Source: Flavobacterium sp. CFS9 (lineage in GTDB: Bacteria > Bacteroidota > Bacteroidia > Flavobacteriales > Flavobacteriaceae). From it: a DNA stretch of 64,000 bases. Positions within the stretch are counted from its first letter, which is position 1. Each line of letters opens with the position of its first letter. A model generated the notes under the pieces. It was not told the origin of the DNA. It was given only the letters and a program-made list of their open reading frames with translations, and did not search any database. The position numbers and the translations under genes are program-made. This document shows, piece after piece, positions 26,182 through 36,100 of this stretch. The stretch spans positions 1,426,001-1,490,000 of the forward strand of contig NZ_AP031573.1 in the NCBI RefSeq assembly GCF_041154745.1, in the 5' to 3' direction.

Positions 26182-28539
26182 TTATTGATTTACATACGTA
26201 TTAAAGTAACCGCATTCGGCAATAACATCCTGATAATACTTTGTATCCGAATAGTCTTTCTGCAGCGCTTTAAAACCGCTCCAGGCAATAAAATTAATTT
26301 TATCGTCGTCAGCTTCCCACCAGTTTTTAAGGTTATTGTACTTATTATTGTAATATTCGTTTCGTTCGCATTTCGCCAGCATATAAATACATTTTGCTTT
26401 TTGCTCTTTTGTTGTGGCCGCTTCCAACGCTTTTTGGTAGTACATTCTAGGAAGATCGCAATTGGTTATCATTCGCTTCATCGAATCCCTGAACGAATAT
26501 GGACTTGAACCGTAACCTACAATCGTTATTTCATAAAAAGTTCTTCCGTTTCCGAAGTGCGTAATATTATAGAAGGCGTTACCTAACAATAAACTGTTCG
26601 TATACACATCTTCTTTTTGAGCCAGTTTGCCTTGCATTTCCTTTATGGTTGTCAGGAAATCCATAAAAGTATATTTTCTTTTTTGATACGCCGTGTGATC
26701 GCAGTCGTGACAATCTTTTATATTTCCGTTAAACGGATTCCCCAGGAACTTGCTGTATTGAACCGAATCGGTTTGTTTCATGTACTCAATGGCTTCCGGA
26801 ATTTTATTTTTAAAGGTTGCCTGTACCGCCTGAAAATTATTGATATCTTTTAGTTTCAAACTATAAATTCCTGCTCCGATAGTTTCAATTTCAGATTTAT
26901 TGGATTTAGACAAGAAAGCTTTCATGTCTAATAAAACTTTTTCATTGTCATAAAATGAATTTCCATCGTTCCAATAACTATAGCGCGATTCGCCATAAAT
27001 TTCAGCCATTACCGGATTCCCCTTTTCTCGGTAAAGCGTCGACAAATAACTTCTGCTCCACGAAGAAGCATTCTGATAACGAAATTCCTGTCCTTTGTAA
27101 TTTTTTGGAAGTTCAAAATACAGCCAGTTCAAATCGGCGAGAATTGTTTTTTCGTTTTTATCCGTAAGTTTATCTATTTTGCTTAAGTTATTTACAAAAC
27201 GAAGCAAACGAAGCTGCATTCCTGCCAGTTCTGTTTTAGGAAGCGTTTTTACCGCCTTATCAAAATTCTTATCTGCATTGGCATAATCTCCTTTTAAAGT
27301 CTGCAAATACCCCAGAGACAAATCCCATAAGTAAGGTCGGTCTGTATTCCCTGCTGCCGAAATTTTAGCAATTAAATCCAATGTCTTTTGATCCACCTTA
27401 ACCTGATTTTCGGTTTTGTTTTCAGCCACCGTAAGTTTTTTCATCGGCTGATTTTCTCCCCCATCCTTTTGGAAAGAATTATTTATCGCCTCCTCTTGTC
27501 TGTTCACTAATCGCGTTGCCAGATAATTCAGATGCTCGCTTTTAGGATCTAATTCATATATCTTTTCGATGGACTGTTTTTCATCTTTATAATAACCGCG
27601 AACAGCCCAAAGCGCTGCTTTTTCTTTATTGTTTTTGGCCATCGTTAAAGCCTTATTCCAGTCGGTTTCATTTTTTGGACTAAAACTATAAGCAGTAACT
27701 ATTCTTAACTCCGGACATTTATCAAAAACCTGTGCGTACAAATAATTTGAAGTTGCATATTTATTTTGCTTATGATTGACTCCCGCTACATAGGAAAGCG
27801 CACGGTAATACAACACATTTTTAGGAACTGATTTTTCTGTTTTATTAAAAAAATCAATTGCTTTTTGTTTGTTGTTGCTGTAAAAACGAGCTTTCATGGT
27901 CAGAAACCAATACCTGTTTTTCAGAAAAGGGTCCGAAGTCGTATTATAAACATTCTCGATAGACTGAATCATTTTGGCATCGTTGAACGTTTTTGCCACC
28001 ACCGGATCGTAACTCCAGTAATCTCTGTTGATCGAAACGGTTTCTATTTTTTGTGCCAGATACAAAAACTCAACAAAGCTTTTTACTTTATCATCCTTCA
28101 GCGAGATCTTTTTCCCCCATTTCAAAGAGGATTTATTTTCTTTTTTGCTTTTATAATACACATGAAGATCTTTGATTTCTTCCTTGTTCTTTATCGCACT
28201 TTTATTCTCCGAATAATAATCCGGTTTTTCATCTCCAATTAAAAAATAATTTACGGTAGTGGTATCGATTTTTCCTTTAAGATAGATTCCCCAATCAGAC
28301 TTAATATCTTTATTGAAACGGGAATTGTGCTCGGTATCAAAACCAATTCCGTAGAAAATCCCACCCGATAAAAAAAGCGGTGCATACGATTTGTCTGCAA
28401 AAGTTTCGGGAGTAAAATTAGAACTGTACGATCCAAAATAATCCCAATCGCCATCTGCACAGGCATAAATTACTCCGTATACAAAAAGTAAAACCGCACT
28501 AGAAACAAGAAATAACTTGTTCAAAAATATTCTTTTCAT
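26182..28539 (-). CDS. Large secreted helical-repeat (TPR-like) protein, unknown function
   Basis: The 785-residue protein has an N-terminal hydrophobic signal (LFLVSSAVLLFVYGVIYACA). The ACADG at its end leaves open whether it is a lipoprotein. The rest is mostly helical with aromatic-rich segments and TPR-like helix pairs (YANADKNFDKAVKTLPKTEL, MIQSIENVY, YMLAKCERNEYY). A four-Cys-type motif (DCHDCDH) appears near residue 600. I do not recognise the family by name. It overlaps the upstream 28499 gene by 41 bp, so both are probably made together and may act in one complex. Confidence 0.7.
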   Translation of the reverse strand: MKRIFLNKLFLVSSAVLLFVYGVIYACADGDWDYFGSYSSNFTPETFADKSYAPLFLSGGIFYGIGFDTEHNSRFNKDIKSDWGIYLKGKIDTTTVNYFLIGDEKPDYYSENKSAIKNKEEIKDLHVYYKSKKENKSSLKWGKKISLKDDKVKSFVEFLYLAQKIETVSINRDYWSYDPVVAKTFNDAKMIQSIENVYNTTSDPFLKNRYWFLTMKARFYSNNKQKAIDFFNKTEKSVPKNVLYYRALSYVAGVNHKQNKYATSNYLYAQVFDKCPELRIVTAYSFSPKNETDWNKALTMAKNNKEKAALWAVRGYYKDEKQSIEKIYELDPKSEHLNYLATRLVNRQEEAINNSFQKDGGENQPMKKLTVAENKTENQVKVDQKTLDLIAKISAAGNTDRPYLWDLSLGYLQTLKGDYANADKNFDKAVKTLPKTELAGMQLRLLRFVNNLSKIDKLTDKNEKTILADLNWLYFELPKNYKGQEFRYQNASSWSRSYLSTLYREKGNPVMAEIYGESRYSYWNDGNSFYDNEKVLLDMKAFLSKSNKSEIETIGAGIYSLKLKDINNFQAVQATFKNKIPEAIEYMKQTDSVQYSKFLGNPFNGNIKDCHDCDHTAYQKRKYTFMDFLTTIKEMQGKLAQKEDVYTNSLLLGNAFYNITHFGNGRTFYEITIVGYGSSPYSFRDSMKRMITNCDLPRMYYQKALEAATTKEQKAKCIYMLAKCERNEYYNNKYNNLKNWWEADDDKINFIAWSGFKALQKDYSDTKYYQDVIAECGYFNTYVNQ

Positions 28540-29503
28540 AGTTTTTTAAATTGAATTCGTCTAAATCGTAAAATATAATTTCTTTTGGCTGCTGTGCTAC
28601 ATTCTCACCCAGCTCATCCGCCATTTGTTTTAAATCTTCTGCCGTAATTCCCTCTATTTTTAAGAGATCACTTTCTTCGTAAAAAACCCCATTCTTATAA
28701 TTGGATTTTTTCGCTTTAAAAAAGATCCCACTTACTTGTTGAAAATTTGGATCACTTTTAAGTTCGGTCACATTCATTTTAGAACGCAAACCAATCACTT
28801 TTTGGTTTCGGATGTGAATCCCCCACGAATATATAGGCAAAGCAAAATCAAGATGCAGCGGATACTTTTTCAGGCTCTTTAAATAACGTTCCGCAATTCT
28901 CTGATCGTATATTGAATTTAAGGAATCGGGAGCAATTGCCCCCATATTGTAGTACATCAAAACTCCGGAATCTACGTTCGGAATTTTGGTTTTCTTAAAA
29001 TATTTCACCTGATGCAAACGAATTGTCGCAGAGAGTTTTTTTTCGGAAAGCTTTTTAACATTCTCAATAAACTTAAGATAGTTGTCTTTACTTTTAAGAG
29101 TCCAGTCGCAATCGATCTGAATTTCCTGAGATGTAATTTTGTTCTTCGTACTGATTTCTTTAATCAAATGAACTGTTTTCTGTGCCAGATCCTCGACATC
29201 AAGTTGAGCCGATAACATGACTTTGTTTTGAATAAATACTACGGGTACAATTTCGAACTTGGTTACATCATCCTGAAAACGAATCGGACTAAGCGGAATG
29301 GGCTGTTTGGTCTGGGGATGCTGGCCAATATCAAAATACCGAATATAAAGTTTAGTAACTTCATTATCTTTCAAAGCAAGCTTCTCGGTTTCAGATAATT
29401 TCAAAATGGTTTTCCAATAATAAAAAGCAACAACCGGCTTTTCATTCTTACTGCAGGAAATCAGAAAAAGAATCAGGAAACCAATAAAAAATCTTTTGAT
29501 CAA
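28499..29503 (-). CDS. Lipoprotein of unknown function, coupled to the 26182 gene
   Basis: The 334-residue protein has a lipoprotein signal (FFIGFLILFLISC), so it should be anchored by Cys16. The body has alternating strands and helices (VVAFYYWKT, KLYIRYFDIGQ, IQIDCDWTLKSKDNYLKF, HLDFALPIYSWG) that could form a TIM-barrel-like fold, as in glycoside-hydrolase-related proteins. No catalytic signature is clear, so this is a guess. Its end overlaps the start of the next gene by 41 bp, a strong sign of translational coupling. Confidence 0.7.
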   Translation of the reverse strand: MIKRFFIGFLILFLISCSKNEKPVVAFYYWKTILKLSETEKLALKDNEVTKLYIRYFDIGQHPQTKQPIPLSPIRFQDDVTKFEIVPVVFIQNKVMLSAQLDVEDLAQKTVHLIKEISTKNKITSQEIQIDCDWTLKSKDNYLKFIENVKKLSEKKLSATIRLHQVKYFKKTKIPNVDSGVLMYYNMGAIAPDSLNSIYDQRIAERYLKSLKKYPLHLDFALPIYSWGIHIRNQKVIGLRSKMNVTELKSDPNFQQVSGIFFKAKKSNYKNGVFYEESDLLKIEGITAEDLKQMADELGENVAQQPKEIIFYDLDEFNLKNYEKNIFEQVISCF

Positions 29504-29676
29504 AACTTAGGAGAAATTATATTTTAACCCAAAAGTAAGAAATTCTTCGCTGTTATGGTTTTGAAATTTTAAAAAAAGCGCAATTTGCAAAAGCTGCAAA
29601 TCCTAATAAATGGCTAAAAAGTTTCAATTAAAGCAAATATAATTGTTATTTTGTGCAATCAAATTCAGAAACCGTT

Positions 29677-31371
29677 ATGTTGAAAAACAACTTTAGATAT
29701 ATTGCATTTTTACTGGTCTTTTTTATGTTAAGCTGTGCCAAACGCGGCAGCATTACCGGCGGACTAAAAGACACTCTGGCACCGGTGCTAAAATACAGCT
29801 CGCCAAAAAATTTTAGCACTGATTTTAAAGGCAACGAAATTATTCTGGGTTTTGACGAGTATGTAAAACTTAAAAACCTCAACAAGCAGCTTATTATTTC
29901 ACCACCAATGAAATATGAGCCGTTGATTTTACCTACTACCGCAAGTAAAGTAATCACAATTAAAATAAAAGACACTTTACAACCGAACACTACCTATAGC
30001 TTTAACTTCGGACAAAGTATAGCAGACAACAACGAAGGGAACTCAATAAACCAGTTCAAATATATTTTTTCAACGGGCCCTTCTATTGATTCGCTTTCGA
30101 TCAGTGGACAAATTAAAGACGCTTATGAAAAAAAAGTAGATAATTTTGTTTCGGTGATGCTTTATGAGATAAACGACACCTACCAGGACTCCTTAATTTA
30201 CAAGAAAAGCCCACGCTACATCACTAATACACTGGACAGTTTACGTACTTTCAAATTAGAAAATTTAAAGGCCGGAAAATACCTGTTGATGGCTCTGAAA
30301 GACAAAGGAAACAATAACCGATACAATCCTAAAGATGATAAAATCGGTTTTATCAAACACTATATTACCGTTCCAAATGATACTGTTTTCGAATTGGAAT
30401 TGTTCAAAGAAGTTCTTCCATTTAAAGCTGTAAAACCTGTACAAGCCTCAGGAAACAGGTTGTACCTCCCTTATGAAAGCAAACAAAACTTTAAACTTTC
30501 GAAACCTAAAGTAGTCCTGAAACACGGAAACGAAACAATTGAATCAATTGTTACCGCTTTTCCTAAAAAGGATTCCCTGCAAATCTGGTATAAACCTCTA
30601 AAAGCTAAAGCAGATTCTTTGGCAGTAGAGGTTAGTAAAGAAAAATACAACAAAAGATTTAGCGTAAAGATTAAGGACCAAAAGAAAGACACTTTAAACA
30701 TAACCGCAGTTCAAAACGGAATCATCAATTTCAGAGATCGATTTACCTTAGAATCAGCTACCCCGCTGGTAAAATTTGACAAATCGAAAATTCGACTGGT
30801 CAACAAAGATTCTACTGCTGTAGATTTTACTACAGAATACGATGAATTTGAGCAAAAACTCTACGTTGATTTCAAAAAAGAACCAGTTGAAAAATACAGC
30901 ATAACATTTTTCCCGGGCGCACTGACTGATTTTTACGACAAAGCAAATGACACTCTGGCCATTAAACTAAGCACAAAAGAACCTGCCGATTATGGAAACC
31001 TGGTTCTGAACCTAAAAAATGTAAAACGTTTCCCCATTATTGTTGAAGCGACTAACGCAAAAGGTGATGTTGTATACGCCAGTGACTACTCTGAAGGCAA
31101 GACTAAAATTGAATTCAATTTATTAGTCCCTGAAAAATTTACCATCAGAATAATCTACGACGACAATAAGAACAAAATTTACGACTCGGGAGACTTTCTG
31201 AATAAAAAGTACGCCGAAGAAGTATTCTATTACCAAACCCCTGTAGATGTCCGTACCAATTGGGATGTCGATCAGGCTATTGATTTAAGTATCCCATTCA
31301 ATCCTGAAGTAGAGAAAAAACAAGCAGAAAAGAAGAAAAAAGACGACGAGAAAAAAAGGAAAGCCTTTTAA
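29677..31371 (+). CDS. Ig-like domain lipoprotein
   Basis: The 564-residue protein has a lipobox (FFMLSCAK). It is followed by a bacterial Ig-like (Big_5/SbsA-type) domain at about 30-130 (DTLAPVLKYSSPKNFST, EIILGFDEYVKL, PNTTYSFNFGQSIADNNEGN), then repeated beta-rich domains and a Lys/Glu-rich C-terminus (KKQAEKKKKDDEKKRKAF). The ATG at 29677 gives the lipoprotein signal directly; a GTG at 29653 would add eight residues. Such proteins are widespread in Flavobacteriia; the role is unknown, perhaps envelope structure. It is 24 bp upstream of the Coa1-like gene. Confidence 0.82.
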   Translation: MLKNNFRYIAFLLVFFMLSCAKRGSITGGLKDTLAPVLKYSSPKNFSTDFKGNEIILGFDEYVKLKNLNKQLIISPPMKYEPLILPTTASKVITIKIKDTLQPNTTYSFNFGQSIADNNEGNSINQFKYIFSTGPSIDSLSISGQIKDAYEKKVDNFVSVMLYEINDTYQDSLIYKKSPRYITNTLDSLRTFKLENLKAGKYLLMALKDKGNNNRYNPKDDKIGFIKHYITVPNDTVFELELFKEVLPFKAVKPVQASGNRLYLPYESKQNFKLSKPKVVLKHGNETIESIVTAFPKKDSLQIWYKPLKAKADSLAVEVSKEKYNKRFSVKIKDQKKDTLNITAVQNGIINFRDRFTLESATPLVKFDKSKIRLVNKDSTAVDFTTEYDEFEQKLYVDFKKEPVEKYSITFFPGALTDFYDKANDTLAIKLSTKEPADYGNLVLNLKNVKRFPIIVEATNAKGDVVYASDYSEGKTKIEFNLLVPEKFTIRIIYDDNKNKIYDSGDFLNKKYAEEVFYYQTPVDVRTNWDVDQAIDLSIPFNPEVEKKQAEKKKKDDEKKRKAF

Positions 31372-31395
31372 ATTTTAGCATCTGAACGCGGCGCT

Positions 31396-31839
31396 ATGGA
31401 AAATGATTTGGTTGAAAAAGAAAGCTGGTTCAAAAGAAACTGGAAATGGTTTTTACCATCAGTATTCCTATCTATACTTTTAATCGGGCTCGCAGCTGCA
31501 TCAACCTCTCAAGAAGGCATCACTGATATTGCCAAAGCCTATTCAGACGATCTTCTTTTTGAAAAAGCAATTGAAAAAGCTAATAGGAATCCTGACATAC
31601 ATGAAAATATTGGCAGAATTGAACCTATTGACAGACTGGCTATTCTGGAAGGAACCGTTATATATTCTAACAACCACAATACCGTCAACTTATCGGTAAG
31701 AGTCAACGGAGCCAAAAGAAAGGGTAAACTAAACATTTCCGCCTTCAAAAAAGGAACAGAATGGGTGTACCAAAAAATTGCTGTCCGCACCAAAAATCCT
31801 AAGAACGAAATTATCGTCTTAGAAGAACCTCAAAAATAA
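31396..31839 (+). CDS. Coa1-family membrane protein (cytochrome oxidase assembly-like)
   Basis: The 147-residue protein has one N-terminal transmembrane helix (WKWFLPSVFLSILLIGLAAA) and a soluble domain (YSDDLLFEKAIEKANRNPDI, then GTVIYSNNHNTVNLSVRVNG, KGKLNISAFKKGTEW) that matches the pattern of Coa1-like proteins. In mitochondria Coa1 helps cytochrome c oxidase assembly; bacterial members are uncharacterised as far as I know. It is probably in an operon with the preceding lipoprotein and ends 15 bp from the convergent amidase gene. Confidence 0.75.
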   Translation: MENDLVEKESWFKRNWKWFLPSVFLSILLIGLAAASTSQEGITDIAKAYSDDLLFEKAIEKANRNPDIHENIGRIEPIDRLAILEGTVIYSNNHNTVNLSVRVNGAKRKGKLNISAFKKGTEWVYQKIAVRTKNPKNEIIVLEEPQK

Positions 31840-31854
31840 TCTTCTGAATTAGAA

Positions 31855-32622
31855 TCAAAAATCGATTCTAAAGACATCTTTATCACTTAAGAAATCGAGT
31901 TTTTTTCGGGTTTCCAGCATGGCGTTTTTATCCAATTCCACCACAAAAGTATCCTCGGTTTCCTGTGGTTCGAGAATATAATTTCCTAAAAAATCGACCG
32001 CTTGTGAATGCCCAATATGTTCAAAATTATTCGCATCCAGCCCTACTCTGTTAACTCCAATCACATAACTGAGATTTTCGATGGCACGTGCTTTAAGTAA
32101 GGCATCCCAGGCATTGGTTCTCACTTTCGGCCAGTTGGCCACATACAACAATACATCATAATTCTCGACATTTCTGGCAAAAACCGGAAATCTCAGATCA
32201 TAACAAACCTGCAGACAAATCTTCCAATCCAGATAATCCACAATTACTTTCTCACTTCCGCCGGTGTAAAACTGATCTTCTCCCGCAAGTGAAAACAGAT
32301 GACGTTTGTTATAAAATTGAATTTCACCTGACGGAAAAACAAATACCATTCGATTGTAATACTTCTCGTTTTCAACAATAACAAGACTTCCCACAATAGC
32401 TGCATTTTTTTGTTTTGCTAAAGATTGCAGCCAGAAAATCGTTTCCCCTTGCATTGTTTCGGCAACTGCAGCAGCATTCATGGTAAATCCCGTTGAAAAC
32501 ATCTCCGGCAGCACGATCAGATTAACGTCAGTATCGATTAGACTGATTTTGGCTTCAAATTGCTTTCTATTCTCTGAAGCATTCTCCCAATAAAGATTTG
32601 ATTGTATAAGTGCGATTTTCAT
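31855..32622 (-). CDS. Nitrilase-family amidohydrolase, probable omega-amidase (YafV/Nit2-like)
   Basis: The 255-residue enzyme has the Glu-Lys-Cys catalytic triad of the nitrilase superfamily: Glu in VLPEMFSTGF, Lys in NKRHLFSLAGE, Cys in CLQVCYDLRFPVF. The FYNKRHLF and YDLRFPVF motifs and the length fit the omega-amidase branch, which hydrolyses alpha-ketoglutaramate or alpha-ketosuccinamate in cytosolic metabolite repair. It stands alone, convergent with the Coa1-like gene. Confidence 0.88.
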   Translation of the reverse strand: MKIALIQSNLYWENASENRKQFEAKISLIDTDVNLIVLPEMFSTGFTMNAAAVAETMQGETIFWLQSLAKQKNAAIVGSLVIVENEKYYNRMVFVFPSGEIQFYNKRHLFSLAGEDQFYTGGSEKVIVDYLDWKICLQVCYDLRFPVFARNVENYDVLLYVANWPKVRTNAWDALLKARAIENLSYVIGVNRVGLDANNFEHIGHSQAVDFLGNYILEPQETEDTFVVELDKNAMLETRKKLDFLSDKDVFRIDF

Positions 32623-32754
32623 ATGGTAAAAGTACTTTTTTTTAAAACAAAATGACCAATTAAGTTTTGACTTTCACAAACCCTCCTACAAATAGCTGCA
32701 AACCCAGTAAATATCGGATTTTTCAGAATAAAAAAACATTATCAAAAAAAATTA

Positions 32755-32791
32755 TGCAAAAATATTGCACAATTTATGCGAAAATATTGCT
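32755..32791. promoter_or_regulatory. Twin operator sites A and B, upstream of the first susC
   Basis: Site A is TGCAAAAATATTGCA (32755-32769) and site B is TGCGAAAATATTGCT (32777-32791). They are 22 bp apart, about two helical turns, on the same face of the helix. Site B overlaps the position expected for a -33 promoter element. The same 15-bp motif occurs at the other two promoters of this locus and I saw it nowhere else in the window. Confidence 0.72.
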
Positions 32792-32819
32792 AGCAATGAA
32801 TATAATTTATATATATTTG
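32787..32819 (+). promoter_or_regulatory. Probable promoter of the first susCD pair
   Basis: A TATATTTG -7 box lies at 32812-32819 and a TTG at 32787-32789, 22 bp upstream, fits the -33 element. The TTG is part of operator B. Transcription would start about 32826, giving a leader of about 325 nt before the susC ATG at 33151. Confidence 0.6.
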
Positions 32820-32862
32820 ACCGCTGATTAAAAAAATATAAAACCCTAAAAAACACTTAATT

Positions 32863-32985
32863 ATGAAAAAACACCCTATTTTAAAGGGCGCACCGCCAAC
32901 AACGATTCTTGCAAACCACCAAGAACCATTTGCAATAAAAAAGCAAAAAACTAAAACAACACAAGTAGATTCCTTATCATTTTAA
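32863..32985 (+). CDS. Possible 40-residue leader ORF in the susC 5' region
   Basis: An ATG at 32863, about 37 nt after the predicted transcription start, opens a 40-codon frame beginning MKKHPILKGAPPTTILANHQ and ending TTQVDSLSF with a TAA stop at 32983-32985. It has no signal peptide and no recognised motif. It could be a translated leader or a chance frame; the remaining 165 nt to susC hold no other gene that I see. Confidence 0.3.
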   Translation: MKKHPILKGAPPTTILANHQEPFAIKKQKTKTTQVDSLSF

Positions 32986-33150
32986 ATCATACTACTAAAG
33001 CCACAACAAAGACCACAACTGTAGTAAAAGTAACAGGATTCTATTTGCAATAATTCGTCTTCAGGAAACGAATTAAGAAATTCTCTCACCTCACCAGTGA
33101 GACAAAAAAACAACCAATCAATAAACCTCAACTAACTAAAAACCCAAAGA

Positions 33151-36100
33151 ATGAAACAAACTATTTTATTATTTATGTTCTTTTTTGCGATACAGGTCAC
33201 CCAGGCGCAAGTAAAAACCATCAAAGGAACGGTGACCGACACTAATGGCATCTCGATACCGGGAGCATCCATAAGTATAAAAGAAGAAAAAAGAGGTACC
33301 ACGACCGATTTTGACGGCAAGTTCTCTATCGACGTACAAGAAGGAAAAACACTGACGATCTCCTTTTTAGGATTAGAATCACAAAATATCCTTGTAGGCA
33401 ACTCTAACAACCTCAACATAAAAATGAAAGAAGCCGCCGCAACAGCCCTTTCCGGCGTGGTAGTTACTGCATTAGGCATAAAAAGAGAAAGAAAAGAACT
33501 GGGCTATTCTTTCCAGGATGTAAAAGGAAAAGATTTAGCAGATAATCCCACACTAAGCGTAGCACAATCTTTATACGGAAAAGTCGCAGGGGTTAACATC
33601 TCACAAACTACGGGGGGTTTTGGAAGCAGTTCCCGCATTGTCATAAGAGGAAACCGATCTATTAGCGGTGACAACCAGCCTCTATTTGTTGTAGACGGAG
33701 TTCCTTTAGGCAATACCGGACTAGCCTCGGTCACTGATTCTAAATCAGGGAGATATTCAGATGGAGTCGATAATGGGGATGGATTATCCAGCTTAAACAT
33801 GGACGACATCGAAAACATTTCTGTGCTGAAGGGGGGAGCCGCCAGTGCACTTTACGGAGAGCGCGGTGCCAACGGAGTTATCGTTATTACCACCAAAAAA
33901 GGAAAAAAAAACTCATTAAAAGCAGAATATAACGGAACAACCACTTTTGACCAAATTAACACAACCTATAACGATTTCCAGAGACAATATGGTACGGGCT
34001 CAAATGGTCTACTCCCAAATCCAAATGATATTGCGAATGCAAAAAATGCCACTACAAGTGCATGGGGACCTAAATTTGGATCGGCTGGCAATACTACAAC
34101 ACGAATTTTTGACGGCTCTTACAAACCTTATGAAAATGTAAAAAATAACATTAAAGATTTTTTCAGAACTGGAGTAACCGTTAATAATAGCTTTAGTTTA
34201 TCAGGAGGAGGAGACAATACCAGCTTTAGATTAAATTACTCCAATCTTGACGCTACTGACATCGTTCCTAAAAGCGGTTTAAAAAGAAATACTTTTACAC
34301 TGGGCGTTAATTCACAAATACAGAAACTGACCCTAGATGCAAAATTTAGCTATATCACCGAGAACACCGACAACAGACCTTCGTTATCCGACGATGCCGG
34401 CAACCTTGGATTATCTGTAGCTGCAATAGCACCAAATATTGACCAGGCCTGGTTAAAAAATTACGAAGACCCAAACGGCATATATTATCCATGGAACTCA
34501 GACCCTAACCGACTAAATCCTTATTTTGTACTAAACGAAAATAAAAACGAAACGCAAAAAAACCGAATTCTCGGAAATTTCAGCGCCACTTATGCCCTTA
34601 CCAGCTGGTTAAGCGCTACTGCAAGAGCCGGAATTGACCGCTTTACATTTGAAAGCTCCGATTTTGTTAACGCCGGAAGCACCTGGAACTCCAGACAAAA
34701 TGGTTCTCTGATTAACAGCAACACCACCTTTCAGGAATACAACGCAGAAGCCTTATTGAACGCTCAAAAATCGTTTGGAGATTTTAACGTAACCTTTGGT
34801 GTTGGAGCCAATCAAAGAAACTCTCAAAGAATAGTTTCAGGGGTAGCACTTAGCGATATGATTACAAATGGAATCAACAAACAAGCTAATTTCGTATCCA
34901 GTATTCTGAATCCAAAAACAAACGACGAAATACTCGTACGTTCTTTATACTCGTACTTAAGAACCAACTATAAAAACTATCTGTTTTTAGACTTTACCGG
35001 ACGTAACGACTGGAACTCCACTTTAGCCACAGCTGTTGGCACATCAGGCAATAATAATTACTCCTACTTTTATCCGTCAATATCTTCGAGTTTTATCTTT
35101 ACTGATGGTTTCGACATTAAAAGCGATGTACTGACTTTTGGAAAAATCCGAGCTTCATGGGCCGGTACTGCAAAAGCATTGGAAACACCTTACAATACAG
35201 CTCTTTATTATAACATACAATCCAAACCTTTATACGGCAATTCAATAGGCTCCATAACAAACAGCATCCTTCCGAACAACCACTTAAAACCAGAATTTAC
35301 TACAAGTTACGAGGTGGGAGCCGACTTAGGTTTTTTCAAAAATCGCTTACAACTTGATTTATCTTATTACTACACCCGAACTAAAAACCAGCTAATCGTA
35401 TTAAACGTTTCACAGGCCTCTGGTTTTGTAGGGATTAATGCCAATGCCGGTGCAGTTGAAAACAAAGGTTTTGAAGCCTTAATAACTGGAGGAATTTTTA
35501 GAAATCCTGATGGATTCAATTGGGACATGACTCTAAATTTTGCAAGAAATAGAAACACATTACTTGAACTAACCGATCAAACTGATCTTCAGGTAGTATC
35601 TAATGCAAGATGGGCCGGCGCACAAATTGTAGCCAAAGTAGGAGAAAGTTCTACCGAAATTTACGGAAGAAAGTTCCAGAGATCCCCAAATGGTCAAGTC
35701 ATTATCGGATCGAACGGACTTCCTCTTTTAACTGATGGTTATGAGAGTTTAGGAAGAACTGCTCCGGACTGGATTGGCGGTGTAACAAATGAATTTTCAT
35801 ACAAAGGAATTAGTCTTCGAGCTAATTTTGACATGAAATTTGGAGGCAAAGTTTATTCAATGACCAATGCTTATGCTGCTTATAACGGGCTAACAAATGA
35901 GACCTTAGAAGGAAGAGACGGGTACAACGCATGGGTTGCCGAACAGGTCGCAGCGGGAAAAACATTAAATCAAATAGGTCAGCTAACTCCAACTGCAGGT
36001 CTTATTGTTCCAGGAGTAACCGAAGTTAGAGATAATACGGGTAATGTAACCGGATATCAAAATAACACCCGATATGTAAACCCACAAACGTACTGGAGAA

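Noticed and set aside
26182..28539. Considered as a SusD-like or cytochrome protein because of its Cys pair and helical build
   Set aside because: No SusD motifs and no CxxCH haem site; the DCHDCDH segment lacks the C-x2-C-H order.
29588..29600. TGCAAAAGCTGCA resembling the 15-bp operator
   Set aside because: It is 13 bp, with a different centre and spacing, and lies in front of an unrelated lipoprotein gene.
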